In this document: positions 21,572 through 34,815 of the stretch, one piece after another
Layout: each line of letters opens with the position of its first letter
How positions within the stretch are numbered: the first letter of the stretch is position 1
Assembly: GCA_011634665.1 (NCBI GenBank)
Contig: WAEK01000023.1
Span: forward strand, 496,001 to 560,000
Length of the DNA: 64,000 nucleotides
Direction of reading: 5' to 3'
From: Mortierella sp. BCC40632
Taxonomy: Eukaryota; Mortierellomycota; Mortierellomycetes; Mortierellales; Mortierellaceae
Made by a program: the position numbers and the translations under genes
Notes under the pieces: model-generated
Seen by the model: the letters and a program-made list of their open reading frames with translations, nothing else
Told to the model about the DNA's origin: nothing
Databases searched by the model: none

Positions 21572-22112
21572 GTTTTGAAGAGAATGCGAGGTAGTCGAAG
21601 AGTGATGTCAAGAGTCGGGACAAGAGAGAGCCAGAAAATAAAGGAGAAGAGAGAGGGAGTGAGAGTGAGAGAGAGAGAGTGAGTGAGTGAGAACCAAATT
21701 GTCCAGGAAGAATGCACAGCAAGTCAGTCAGGCTTCTTCTCTGAACCTGCCCGCCTCCTTTTCAACCGCTCTCAGATATGGGTCTGTCTCCCCTCTCTCT
21801 CTCCCCGCCCCCAACGGAGCAGAAGCTCCAGGGCATGTTGACAAATGTGGCTTTGGCTCCTTCGCTAGCCTCGTTACTGTGTAGCCTCACCACAGACTGT
21901 ATTCTCCCACAGTACGCGATCAGGGGTAGAATGAACAACATTGCTCTCTGAAGAAGCAACTCTTCAATTCATGACCCATATTACATTGTAATCATACGAG
22001 AAGCCAATAAAAATAAAAACGGAGCGACTTTATAATTATGCACATGGAGAGAAGGATAAAAAGGAACCTCTTGCTGATGGTCTAACTGGACAAAAAAATA
22101 CACTCAACTTCT
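21572..22112. other. spacer between HSP60 3' end and PAM16 start
   Basis: Minus-strand spacer carrying the presumptive PAM16 promoter (GA-rich here, CT-rich in gene sense) and the Hsp60 3' region with AATAAAAATAAA at about 22007. No gene is seen. Confidence 0.45.
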
Positions 22113-23848
22113 TTACATCATACCACCCATACCACCCATACCACCCATACCACCCATGCCACCCATGCCACCCATACCCTTGTCGCTGCCTGGTGCATCG
22201 ACAATCATGGCCTCGGAGGTGCTCAACAAGCTGGCAACACCGGCAGCATCCTTCAATCCAGTCACAACAACCTTGAAGGGATCCAAAACTCCGCGAGAGT
22301 ACATATCACCATAGTCACCAGTGGCGGCATCGTAACCAAAGTGGAAGTTGTCGTTCTCGACAACCTTGGCGATCACAACAGCACCCTCACCGCCGGCGTT
22401 CGAGATGATGGTCTTTGCTGGGACCTGAATGGCCGAGCGAATAATGTTGATGCCGAGCTGCTGATCAAAGTTCTCGCCCTTCAATCCGTCAAGGACCTTG
22501 AGCGACTTGAGCAAAGCCGTGCCACCGCCGGGGAGGACACCGCTGTCGACTGCGCACTTGGTAGCGTTCAAGGCATCGACGATTCTGAGAAGAGGAGAGA
22601 AAGAGAGAGAGAAAGAGGAGATAGAATGAGAGAGAATGAGTAAAATGATTCGTTCTACCAATAACGTTGGAGATGTACGCAACCATCTTTGCGTGAGCAT
22701 TTTTCCTTTTTTTTTCCTTTTTTTTCCTTACCTGTCCTTCTTCTCACCGACCTCAACCTCGCTCTGTCCACCAACACGAATGATGGCGACACCAGAGCTG
22801 AGTCTGGCAAGACGCTCCTCCAACTTCTCACGCTCATAGTCCGAGGTGCTAGGGTCGGCAATGAGGGCACGGAGCTGCTCGCAGCGCTGGGCAATGGCCT
22901 CTGTGGAGCCGGCACCGGTGCCGTTGAGGATAGTGTCCTCCTTGGTGACAGAGATGGAACCAATGGTTCCGAGGAGATCAGGGGTCAAACGCTCGAGCTT
23001 GACATCGAGCTCATCCGAAAAGACAACACCTCCGGTCAAGGTGGCGAGATCGCCCAAGATCGACTTGCGGTTATCACCAAAGCCGGGAGCCTTGACGGCG
23101 GCGACCTGGAGCTGACCACGGAGCTTGTTGAGGATGGTGGCGGCAAGGGCCTCACCGTCAATGTCCTCAGCAATGATCAACAAGGGGCGGCGCTGAGTGG
23201 CAGCAGCCTCGAGAGCAGGGAGAATGTCCTGGAGGATAGAGATCTTCTTCTCGGAAAGGAGAATCAAAGGCTTCTCAAACTCGACCTTCTGGGTCTTGGT
23301 GTCGGTGACAAAGTAAGGCGAGATGTAGCCACGGTCGAAACGCATTCCCTCGGTGATCTCGAGCTCATCCTCGGTGGTCTTGCCATCCTTGACAGTGATG
23401 ACGCCCTCCTTGCCAACCTTCTCCATTGCCTGAGCCAAGAGGTTACCGATGGCCTTGTCGCCGTTGGCAGAGATGGTACCGACCTGGGCAATCTCCTGCG
23501 TGGTCGTGATCTCACGCTTGTTCTCGCGCAAGAATTCGACAATGGCATCAACACCCATCTGGACACCCTTGCGAAGATCCATGGGGTTGCATCCTGCAGC
23601 GACGTTCTTGACTCCCTCAGCAAAGATGGCGCGAGTGAGGACAGTGGCGGTCGTGGTACCATCACCAGCAGTCTCGTTGGTCTTGTTGGCGACATCCTGG
23701 ATCAGCCTGGGAAAAAAAAAGAAAAAGAAAAAGAAAGAAAAAAAAGATGTGAGAAGAGCATTAATCATCCATTCCCATGCGGAGTACACACACAGGTCGA
23801 GCAATAAAAAAGTAAAGACCGCGTTGAGGAGGGACATGGTGTGGGAAC

Positions 23849-23885
<37 letters not shown>

Positions 23886-24084
23886 TAAAAGCTTTCATTT
23901 TTTTTTGGCACCGAGGTTCTCAAAGGGGTCCTCGAGAGAAATGGCCTTGGCAACAGTGACACCATCCTAAAAGGTGGAGAAAGACAATGGAGTAGAAACT
24001 TGGTAAGCAGGCGGATCGAGTTGCATGGACAATGATCCGAAACCGGAATCAACTAAAAGGGTGGGCTTGGTCGCGACGAGAGGG

Positions 24085-24121
<37 letters not shown>

Positions 24122-24395
24122 GAGAGAGAAAGAGAGAAAGGGGGGGCATACACACCTTAGTGATCTTTGGGGTGCCGTAGGGCTGGGAAATGAGGACGTG
24201 GCGACCCTTGGGGCCGAGGGTGACGGCGACGGCCTTGGCGAGGACCTCAACACCCTTGAGGAGCTTTGCGCGGCCCTCGATGCCAAAGTTGATCTCCTTG
24301 TGCGAGGAGTAGAGGCGGGCGTTGACGAAGCGCGAGGGGACGGCCTGGCGAGCGAGAGGGGCAGAGGCCTTGAGAGCGCGAGTGAGCGAGAGCAT
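22113..24395 (-). CDS. HSP60: mitochondrial chaperonin Hsp60, about 582 aa
   Basis: Exons 24395-24156, 23966 to about 23905, 23706-22732 and 22584-22113. GroEL-type chaperonin of the matrix. Residues 1-30 ([19 protein letters not shown], ending RLYSS) form a presequence. Family marks are [43 protein letters not shown] and [12 protein letters not shown], with a C-terminal GGM repeat tail encoded by 9-base units at about 22117-22176. Intron 1 and the exon 3/4 junction are canonical. Exon 2 should end GGT GCC AA before a GT donor, but the sequence reads nine A then TGA, and no usable GT precedes the stop. The donor is missing as sequenced. The neighbour PAM16 also serves mitochondrial import. 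Confidence 0.95.
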
Positions 24396-24898
24396 GGCGA
24401 GGAGAGAAGGGTGAAGGATGATCGACTGTGGGGATGATCAGATCGGAATCGGGGAAGACAAGGGCGTAGATCGGGCGCTTATAAAGGCTGCACGAATCTC
24501 TCAGACGTTTCTCGAGCCTTCTGTCGGAGAGAGAGGAATAGGGAAAAGGGAACTCTTTCTCTCCCTCTCCTCTCACGCCTACTGGCGAGGACCGGGGTGG
24601 ATTGGCTTCCTCCCTGTCCCCACCCATCTGACTGGATTGGGGCAGCAGGGCGGGCAGGTCTACGAACGGGTTTGCAGGCATCCTCCCAAGCCACAGATTG
24701 AGATGACTGTCACATTCTGAGAGAGGCAGAGAGGCAGAGAGGCAGAGAGAGAGAGAGTGAGAGGACAGAGAGGACAGAGGACAGAGAGAGTTTGTGGTCC
24801 CGTGGACGAGGACGAGCGAGCCTCATCTGGACGAAGCAAGAGGGCCATCCATTCAGCCTATCCTTCATCCTATCCCTTCATCTGTTCACATCTGACCC
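24396..24898. promoter_or_regulatory. divergent HSP60/YPT6 promoter
   Basis: A 503-base shared region. On the Hsp60 side there is a TATAAG at about 24479-24484 (minus strand) and a heat-shock-element-like block at 24504-24521. On the Rab side there is a GAGAGGCA/GGACAGA repeat tract at about 24719-24790 and a short leader. Confidence 0.5.
24504..24521 (-). promoter_or_regulatory. heat-shock-element-like array
   Basis: The sequence GACGTTTCTCGAGCCTTC shows units GAN-TTC-GAN-TTC at perfect 5-base spacing (24504, 24509, 24514, 24519). Two units are exact TTC and two have two of three bases of GAA. HSF1 binds alternating GAA/TTC units at this spacing. It lies about 110 bases upstream of the Hsp60 start, close to a TATA-like sequence. 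Confidence 0.5.
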
Positions 24899-26213
<1,315 letters not shown>

Positions 26214-26225
26214 ACCAACTCGTAA

Positions 26226-26257
<32 letters not shown>

Positions 26258-28302
26258 AAAAAAATATTGGGCAAGCATCTTTTTCTTTTTCTTTTCTTTT
26301 CTTTTTTTAACGAGGTGACGATTGCTCAAGGAAGGAGTGGATAAGAAGTGACTAGACTTTACTAATAAACAAAAATGCTGGGAAAGCTTGATGGAACTAC
26401 TTACAAAGTCTGACTACCATGGATCCAGCCTAGTTGGCTCAGTGCTATAATAATGAAACATTAGATCAGACGAACCAAGACTTCCTTTCTAGATATTCTA
26501 GGGGCAAGTCTTTTTACCCTTGCCAGGGCTGATGCGATCGCTCCTATCAATAGAATGAATCTTTTGGACGCTACCGAATCAAAGAGACATTTGTTCACAA
26601 CTCTCCTTAGCACAAGTCTTCTATTTCTGTCCCTGAGGTGGTTGTGTTCTCTGTGTTCTTGCAGTAACCACCACTGGTTCTATTGATAGAGAGACGACCC
26701 TAAAAGAGAAGCAAGAATTCTTTTGGTGGCAGGGTCAAGCGGGCTGGTGCGACTACCCTGCAGGTCAATCCGCCATCGTTTGTTACTCCTTTTTTTTTTT
26801 TTTTTTTTTTTTTTTTTGTGCGTGTGTGTGGCGAGTTTGTGTATCTTGCCTGAAAGGAAAGTGTCGAAGGGATCGTCTGTGCGCTAAGAAGAGGGTGAGA
26901 CAAATATTCAACTATCCATACTATCCATTGAAAAAAGCATGCTCGTAGTCGTCTTTCTATCTTTTTTTAGTTGCTGAAGGCAAATTTTTTATTCAGCCCT
27001 ACTGCAACCCGACAGCGCTTTTCCTTGAGATGTCGACATGCATGTTGCTATCTCAAGAAGTACTTCATAAATTTGGCCCTCGATCCAGTCCAGCTAATCC
27101 TTAAGGTGGTCAATGACTTGGCTCCGAGGTGTCACTGCGTCATCTTTTGCCTCGTACAGGATCTTTTTTTTTTTTTTAACCAATTTTTCCTGTTGCTTCT
27201 TAGAAAGTGTTTCTGCCCAGGCGAGATCTGGTGCATGCATCGCGACGAGCTATTTGATATCACGCCCGAATGGTCTGAGTGCATGGCTTGATATGGAGGG
27301 GACTTGACCTCCTTGTCCTGCCCGAGGACACGCATACACTCACGGAGAGATTCTCCCGAGGCCATGGATGGTGCGCTTCATCTCCCCTAAAATCCTTGAA
27401 TTTCCTTCTCAATTTCTTTCTGATCTTCGAAACCTCCGACCTTGCGTCAAGATCTGCAAGAAATGAAACGTAGAGTCCATTTAGAAAGTGCGTGGGTCCT
27501 GTTCTTCCCTCATGTCTCCTCGCTTTCATCTTCTAATATCTTTTTCTCAACGAATTCCTTTATTCCTCTTTTCTTTTCTTCTATCCTCTTCCTCTTCCTC
27601 TCCTTTGCGCTCGCCCTCGCCTTCTCTCTCGCCTTTCTCTCTCTAACAATCAACAAGCGCGGATTGTCTTCTTCCTTCGAACAAAGCTGAGATTGGGCCG
27701 GGGGGGATTTTGGCCACTAGTTACCATCACCACCACTGACAGCCTTCTCTCTTTCTCTCTCTCTTCTCTCTTTTCTCTTTTTTCTTTCTCTCCCTCCTCT
27801 TTCATTCTACAAGTACCAATGTTGTTATTGCTGTCATTGTTGTTGTCGACAAAGTCCTGTTAATGCGAGAGTTATTTTAAAAATAGTAAAAGTCAACAAG
27901 AGACTTTTATGTTTTCCACTTTGCACCCCCTTTGTGATCCATTTCGACATGGACATATGACTTTAAGCCCTGGCTGGGGGGAGGAGGGCTAGGGGGCGGG
28001 GGGCGAGAGTTTCTTTCGGGCTGTGTATTTAGGCTGGTGTTCGTATGCTCTATGCGCCCCTTCACTCTCCTCTATGCTTCGCCCGTAACCAATGCCCAAT
28101 AGAAGATTAAGGGATGACAAGTCCCCTATACCGTTGCATGAGAGTCGCTCTCGTTTAAAAAGGACTACAAGATACCCACCACTACCTTAAGATCTGTCGA
28201 CCCCCCCATCCTTTCTTCCTTTCATCCACTCCCTCCCCTCACCATCCCATCCTCTTCATCAACCATTGAGTAAAAAAGAGATAAAAAGAAAGAGAGAAAG
28301 AA
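26214..28302. other. intergenic, 2.1 kb
   Basis: Starts with A runs and an AATAAA-like signal (about 26361) after the Rab gene. It contains a decayed coding segment at about 27005-27528 (separate entry) and ends in the protease promoter: CT-rich tracts at 27740-27800 and 28196-28260. No intact gene is seen. Confidence 0.5.
27005..27528 (-). pseudogene. decayed coding remnant, family unknown
   Basis: On the minus strand, protein-like stretches switch frame several times: SKIRKKLRRKFKDFRGDEAH, MASGESLRECMRVLGQDKEV, APDLAWAETLSKKQQEKLVK, then after an A run ILYEAKDDAVTPRSQVIDHL, a stop, and LDWIEGQIYEVLLEIATCM. Helical, charged segments in three frames with a stop suggest an old broken gene. 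Chance is possible, and I recognise no family. Confidence 0.3.
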
Positions 28303-31240
28303 ATGATTTGGAGTCGCCTCTTTGGACTCGCGTTGGTCACATCGCTAGCTACAGCCGGTATCTATCACCACCCTCATGGCCACAACGGACACAAGACCCC
28401 TTCCGTTCGAATCCTTGCCAACAACTACATTCTCCAATTTGAATCCCACTTCGCCCACACGCAGGTCCATGAATTCCTTCGGGCATCCAATATCCAATAC
28501 GAGGTTCGACATGACTACACTATCATCTTTCATGGTACAGCCATTCGACTCTTGTCAGACCATGACGGTCTTATGCTGGCTCAGATCCCAGGCGTAAAGA
28601 ATGTTTGGCCTACCACCATTCATACTCAGTCTACCATCGTCAGCTCGGCGGCCTTTTCTGCTACCTCAGCTGGTTCAGCCACTACACACGCCCAGGGGAG
28701 AGGACGACGTGCTCTTCCACCTCAGGATAGTAACTCAAAGATCTCCCCATACACCCTTCACCATATGACTGGTGTCAACGTCCTCCAGGATCAATACAAA
28801 CTCACGGGCAAAGGGATCAAAGTCGCCATTCTCGATACTGGCATCGATTACAGACATCCAGCCTTTGCTCTGCCGGGCGCTGCCGAAGGTTGCTTTGGGA
28901 TCTCTCCAGACGGTACTCCATGCCGAGTTGCGTACGGCTATGATTTCATAGGAGACGATACCTCGGATTCGAACAGTACTCATGAGGATGCAGATCCAAT
29001 GGACTGTAATGGACATGGAACTCATGTTGCAGGGATTGTTGGAGCCAATTTGCATTCAGGCGCCAAACCTAGTCCCCCACAGCCATTTGTGGGTGTGGCT
29101 CCTGAAGTGACTTTTGGTGCATATCGAGTTCTTGGATGTACCGGTGAAGGAGACGGGGCCGGTATCATAGCGGCTCTTCACAGAGCGGTTGAGGACAAGA
29201 TGGATGTATGTTTTGAATTCTTGTTCTCATTTGTGCATTCATGGCTCCTTGATGGTTTGATCCGCACTCCCCTTTTTTCCCTAAAAAAAACAGACACCTG
29301 ATCCTCATTCTCCTTCCCTCCCCTCTCTCTTCTGGGAATAGATCATCAATCTCTCGCTTGGCTCGGGTCCCGCGTTCAAGACTAACCCTTTCTCAATCGC
29401 AGTGGATGATGCAGCGCTCCAGGGTTCCCTCGTCATCGGTTCTGCTGGTAATGATGGCGCCGAGGGTGTCTGGATGGTGAGCGACACGGGTCTGGGCGAC
29501 AATACCATCTCTGCCGCCTCGTTCAATAATGTCTATTCCTACTACCCTTCCTTTATCATGGCCGGCAAAAAATACCCTTACCTCAGTTCGGAAATCCCCA
29601 AGAGCTCCTTTCATTTTCGGGGCCCTGCTTATTTGTTTCCACTGGTCGATAACAAAGGACAACTTACGAATGGATGTAATGAGGCCGCATACAAAGGCCT
29701 CAAAGATCAAAGAGGCGCCAATATAGTCGTTGTGAGTAATGGCGACCGGTCCAATTGCACACTCTTAAATTTCCAAACCCTTGCAGTCTCCCAAGGTGCT
29801 ATTGCAATCTTTATTCCAATGCCTTTCAATACGGACAACATTGAATACCCAGAGGGATTGCCATCGAACTTTACTGTTCCCATGGGAATCATCCGTATGA
29901 GTTCGATCAAAGAAATCATGGCCAACAACAAGTTGTCCACTATTATCAAGACTCCGATTAGCTGGAATAATGAGGAAGAACCATTCTTGGCCGCTGATAG
30001 TGGTACCCCTTCTTTCTTCTCTTCCCTCGGTCTGGATGGTGATCTTCGATCCAAGCCTGATCTCGGTGCTCCAGGAGGCAAGATTCTCTCAGCCTGGCTT
30101 TTGAAAAAGGGTGGGTACATAACTATCTCAGGTACCTCCATGGCTGCACCTTATATCGCGGGCTCCTTTGCACTCTATATCCAGAGCAAGAACTATACCA
30201 AGATTTCAAGTGCCAACATTCGTAAAATCTTCAAGAATACGGCTGCGATCTATTCTCGACCGGGTTCTCAATCCTTGGCGGTCTCTCCAGTCCAACAGGG
30301 TTCGGGGTTGATCAATGCCTTGAGGGCCGTGACGACCACAACCACGATTGCGCCGGACCATATTGACCTGTTGGACAGTGCAAATTTCAGATCCAAGTTC
30401 ACGATCGTCCTGACCAACTCGGGTCCTTCAGCTGAATCATACCAACTCTCTCATCTCCCAGCCGAGACTCTCAACTCTTATCCCAAAGGCAACACCTTCC
30501 CACTCAGTACTCCCTTGATTGAACGGCACACTGCCAAGGTGATCTTTTCGGGCTCGGGTCTCGTTCAAGTGGGCCCTGGTCAATCGGTCAACATCGAGCT
30601 TACGTTCGAGGAGCCTGCTGGTGCCAACCCAGACCATTTCCCATTATATTCGGGGTTTATCATTGCAACTCCCAAGAAAGACCCGAATGGTGTAGTGGTC
30701 CATGTTCCATACACGGGCATGCTTGGTCTCGCATCTCAGGTACCTATCTTTGACACGGATGCGAAATACCCACGTATGTCGAGCGTCAATCCCGAGGATG
30801 ATGTAGAGACTAAGCTTCAGTTCGATGCTGATGGTCATGCCGTCTTTAATGGCAACAAAAGTCTCCCCTCTGTCGTCCTTCGTCTTGGTTCTCACTCACC
30901 CATGGTCCGAGTCGATGTCTACAGTCCAAACGATGCGAGCAAGCCCCTGGGTATCCTAAAGGGTCCCGAAGGTCCTGCCTTGGGTCAAATGGGTCGCAAT
31001 CTGAATATGAATCGCAAATCGCAAAAGGACGTGGTTCAATATAAATGGAATAGAGAGATATACGTAATCGATGCAACAACTGATCTGATTATGTTGGCCA
31101 ACAACAAAACGTTGATTCAACCGACTCAGTTGGAGGTAGGATCTTATCGGATCGTGGCTTCTGCTCAGAGGAAAATGACCTCGGGTCAGAATAAGGAAGA
31201 TTATGAGGTTCATGACCTTGGGATTGTCACCTTTTTGTAG
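28303..31240 (+). CDS. secreted subtilisin-like serine protease (S8) with PA insert, 933 aa
   Basis: Exons 28303-29205 and 29342-31240, phase 0. The N-terminus (MIWSRLFGLALVTSLATAG) is a signal peptide, followed by an inhibitor-like propeptide to about residue 145. The catalytic triad is visible: D178 in AILDTGIDYRHPAF, H238 in CNGHGTHVAG and S567 in SGTSMAAP, with oxyanion N338 in GSAGNDG. The long stretch between N338 and S567 contains a protease-associated-type insert (RGANIVVVSNGDRSNCTL). After the catalytic domain, about 340 residues form a C-terminal beta region resembling the Fn3-like domain of large fungal subtilases. Several N-glycosylation sequons are present. It probably digests protein outside the cell. 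No break is seen. Confidence 0.95.
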
Positions 31241-32156
31241 ATATTCCTTATTTATTACTATCATTTATTGTCTTTTATCTCTCCCCCTCCCCCTTCCCCT
31301 CTTCCTTCCCCTTCAATTTGGGAATGTTTATACATTTTTTGTACATATTGTCTTGAGAGAGAGACAAAGAGAATAGCCACATAGTCCATATTTTATGTAA
31401 GATTATAAAAGGAGATAACGAAGGCATCAATCTGCCGCGCTTTGATATTCCAAAAATCCTATTTTTGGGGGAGTGGGGGAGGAGGATTGTTGGGTGACTA
31501 CCCTATTGTGATGGCATGTATCAGGGTAAAAGTCGTTTGCCTAGAAGAGCTAAATGAAGGCCTAGTAAGAAAGCAGAAAACTTTTAAAGGTATGGCAATG
31601 TCCACTCTGAAAGAAAGATCTGTGCGTCACAGAAGGTATCGAAATATTGCTTTCATGGATAGCAGATGGTTTCTCCAATTTTGTCCGCACATTTTACGCA
31701 GTGTTTGTCAGCATTTGCTCAATATGTGTAAGGTGAGCTGGTCAGCCTTAAGTAGCTCAGTTTCCTTCCTTCAATGGAAGTAGGGGGAGGGAGCTCACTC
31801 TTGTATCCAAGGATGCGGCCTCTGTGATGCGTCCTTCAGTATCGCTAGCCCTTCAAGTAAAATGAGAGTTAGTCCAGAGTGAAAGGAAAGCAAGATGGCC
31901 GATGAGAGGATCGATCATGAACTGTTTGATATATGAGTCTGTTTTTGTATTTCGCAGATTTCCAGTGGAGTGTTTGGCTACGGGAAAAAGTTGTAATCAG
32001 GTGGATACTGAAGACAACGGCTTTAAAGATGGCAAGAAGGCCCGTCATATTGTTGCTAAGAAAGATTATGTTCAGAATAGGTATTATCGTTACTTGCGCT
32101 GTTCCTCGGGCCTCACGCACCATTTAAGCACCCTGGACTCTCCCCCTCCTCCAAAA

Positions 32157-32210
<54 letters not shown>

Positions 32211-32308
32211 CTTAAGTAATTCAACTATTAGATTGCAACAAAGCGAGATTTCTTTTAATCTGTATTCTGTATTTTTTTTTTTCATAGAGAGAACAAAGAG
32301 AAAGGTTC
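31241..32308. other. convergent intergenic, two weak AT-rich ORFs
   Basis: 3' region of the protease, with a (CT)n tract at 32159-32209. Two AT-rich plus-strand open frames (about 31512-31783, starting MACIRVKVVCLEELNEG, and 31902-32219) use codons unlike their neighbours and match nothing I know. I do not call them genes. Confidence 0.4.
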
Positions 32309-32525
32309 TTAGTTCTCGATCTTGACGACAAGTGTTTCTCCCAATTGAACAGTATTGAACGTAGCAGGGTCATGTCCGCGCGCCTTCATCTCTGCCTCGA
32401 GTCGTCGAGGAGGCTCCGTCACATCTTCATCCGTGAGAATCCACTAAAAGTTGGTTTATCATGGCAGATCGGGAAAAAAAGGGGGGGGGGGAGATTAAGA
32501 AAGAGAATGAAAGAAAGTGAGCATG

Positions 32526-32558
<33 letters not shown>

Positions 32559-34436
32559 AAGTACTTACGGTGCCCCAATGCATTCCAACACTTCGCTTTG
32601 ATCCAATGTCCTCGTGGACTCGAACGGCATCCTCAGGGGAGCAGTGGATAGACGACATGTACCTGTTATTCATCAAGTCGGTCCATTTAAAGACGGGATT
32701 AGTCTTTTGTAGAGTGATCCTTTTTCCTTACCACAACTACAACTACAACTACAACAGCAGCAAAAAAAGAGAGAGAGAGAGAGACGATTCCAAGCAATGG
32801 TTTTTACCATCTGGGGCTATACGCGCCAATGGGGATCATGGCAAGATCAAAAGGTCCAATGCGCTTGCCGATCTCTTTGAAGGCAGGACAGCAGGGCACC
32901 TCTTCTTCATTCATGCCCTTGCGAACGGTTCTGTACCCCGTATCACTATTCCAACACACAAAGATGGGACAGTATTAGTGGCAGTGCTAGTGCTTCGCCA
33001 TTTTTTTGTTGTTTTTTTTTTTTGCTGGGGCGGTTCTCGGCTTGCAGTTTTTTTTTTCTTTCTTTTCTTTTACCCTCCAAAAAAGACCTTGGCTGGCTTC
33101 TCTGAAGCCGACTTTGGGATGGATTCGACTACCCAGGAAGCCCAGAGGGTCTTGAAATGATCGGTCAAGGTTCGACCCGTAAAATGTTGGCAAGGTGTGC
33201 AGGTCACTTTGACATGCGATTGACCCTCGTGAAACTCAAGTTCGTGGGCATCCCACCTATATTACCAGAAGCACCAAAAAAAAAAAAAAAAAATCGACTT
33301 TTAGTATGTCAAGGAGAAGCTAAGGAGAAAGGAAGGAGGAGAGAGATTTTTGCATAATAACATAAAATTTACCAATCGCACTCAAAGACCTTGTCCTTGA
33401 TCCCAATAGAGTGGAACCAGGCCTTGTTACCAAGCGGAACAAAGAAGAGGGGATTATGGTCCCGATGCAAGGCCCGGATTGTGGTCAGATCTAGATGATC
33501 GTAGTGATTGTGACTGATCACGACAATGTCCACACGAGGCAACTCGTCCAATTTGCAGGGTGGAGGCGTATACCGTTTGGGTCCCGTAATCTGAACTGGA
33601 CTGCAGCTCTTTGAGAAGACAGGGTCAAAGAGAACATTGACACCTTCTATCTGCGTCAGAAAACATGCGCTGAAGATGGTGGTGGCGGCAGTGAAGGAAA
33701 GAATAAACCAGATCGAGATTCAGCAACGTAGGGCTTGCGTGGTCTCCGGGTAAAAGTTTAGCAGAGCGAGACGAAGACGACTACTCAGCAAAAAAAAAAA
33801 AAAAAGTCAGCACCTACTGTCCGAGCCAAGTGGTATTCACCTGACGACTGTCCCCTGCAACCACAGAAGCGCCCAGGTTGCTGCTATGGGGTTTGCTATG
33901 GCGGTCGAGGAGGTCCTTATCGAGCTTGACAATAGCTGGTAGCTCTTCCTTTGGAGGAATTGGAGGCGTGTTCCGAATAAATTCAACGAGCATGGATAAA
34001 GTGTCTGAGGCACTATTGCGTTGGAAGGATGGCCATGGGTTGATGAATCCCTTGCCGTTGGGATCATGATGATCAGGCCGAGCTGCCTTTTTGCTGTCGT
34101 CTGTAGTCATTTGGTAAGAAGGAGTTGATTCAAAAAAGAGAGCAGGGAGGAAAAGAAAGAATGGGGTGGGGATGAGGAAGAATTGAAATGCAATGAACGG
34201 GTCAAGAGATGGCTTTGACCCGAAGAAGAGGTTTTTCTTTTTTTTTTTTTTCATATGGCCCGAGTGCAAGGGCTTAATCAAGTCGATTGTCACGCTGGTC
34301 ATATATCGCACTCGTGCCTACCTAGAGAAAAGCCAACCCATCGCCTCAATTGTTCGCGTTGATGGTATGCAGCCGCTGTGCCACCAAGGGCAACTGTGGC
34401 CGCAATCCAGCGAAGAGAAATATGCTTGGTGGACAT
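32309..34436 (-). CDS. FMP30: NAPE-PLD-type metallo-beta-lactamase-fold phospholipase, 414 aa
   Basis: Seven exons: 34436-34322, 34100-33818, 33669-33373, 33256-33074, 32945-32808, 32662-32569 and 32443-32309. All phases close to 415 codons. It is predicted to hydrolyse N-acyl-phosphatidylethanolamine to N-acylethanolamine and phosphatidic acid, as NAPE-PLD does; the yeast relative Fmp30 is mitochondrial. Residues about 8-25 form one membrane helix. The metal motif SHNHYDHLD gives H186, H188, D190 and H191. Downstream ligands lie in [16 protein letters not shown] and MHWGT, all typical of the family. TWLGHACFLTQ precedes the motif as expected. Intron 6 contains a 31-base A run. It is divergent with the sphingoid-base phosphatase gene. 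Confidence 0.93.
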
Positions 34437-34815
34437 GACGACCTGAGTATCTCCCCGAGAGTACGTCGTGTGTCTCTCTTGGGTTGCCGGAAAGAGAAAG
34501 AGAGAAAGAGAGAAAGAGAGAGAGAGAGAGAGGAGAGAGAGAGTTTTTGCTCGTGCTAAAAGGTACCAGGGCAGGGGGCGAAGGAGGAGGGGACTGGACA
34601 ATTCATAATCTTTTTTCCCTAGAACTATCCCCCTTTTCTTTCTTTCTCTCTCTCTCTTTCCTTTTTCAGGCTCTCTTTCTCTCTCTCCTTGCGGCCTTCA
34701 TCGTCTTCATCCGTCCTCATCTCTGACCTTTTCTTCTTTTTCTCACTCTGGTTCACCATCTGGATCCATCTTTCCTTTTGTTTTCCATCCCCTTGTAACC
34801 TGGATCTAGCGACAG
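34437..34815. promoter_or_regulatory. divergent promoter of the two lipid-enzyme genes
   Basis: Only 379 bases separate the two ATGs. It contains a GA-rich tract at 34493-34542 (the CT-rich leader of the minus-strand gene) and CT-rich sequence at 34640-34690 (the leader of the plus-strand gene). No TATA box is clear. Confidence 0.45.

Noticed and set aside
22689..23807. 372-codon plus-strand ORF
   Set aside because: It is antisense to the Hsp60 coding exon and reflects codon bias of that gene.
31902..32219. 105-codon AT-rich ORF
   Set aside because: It has no recognisable domain, ends in a CT microsatellite, and its codon use differs from nearby genes.
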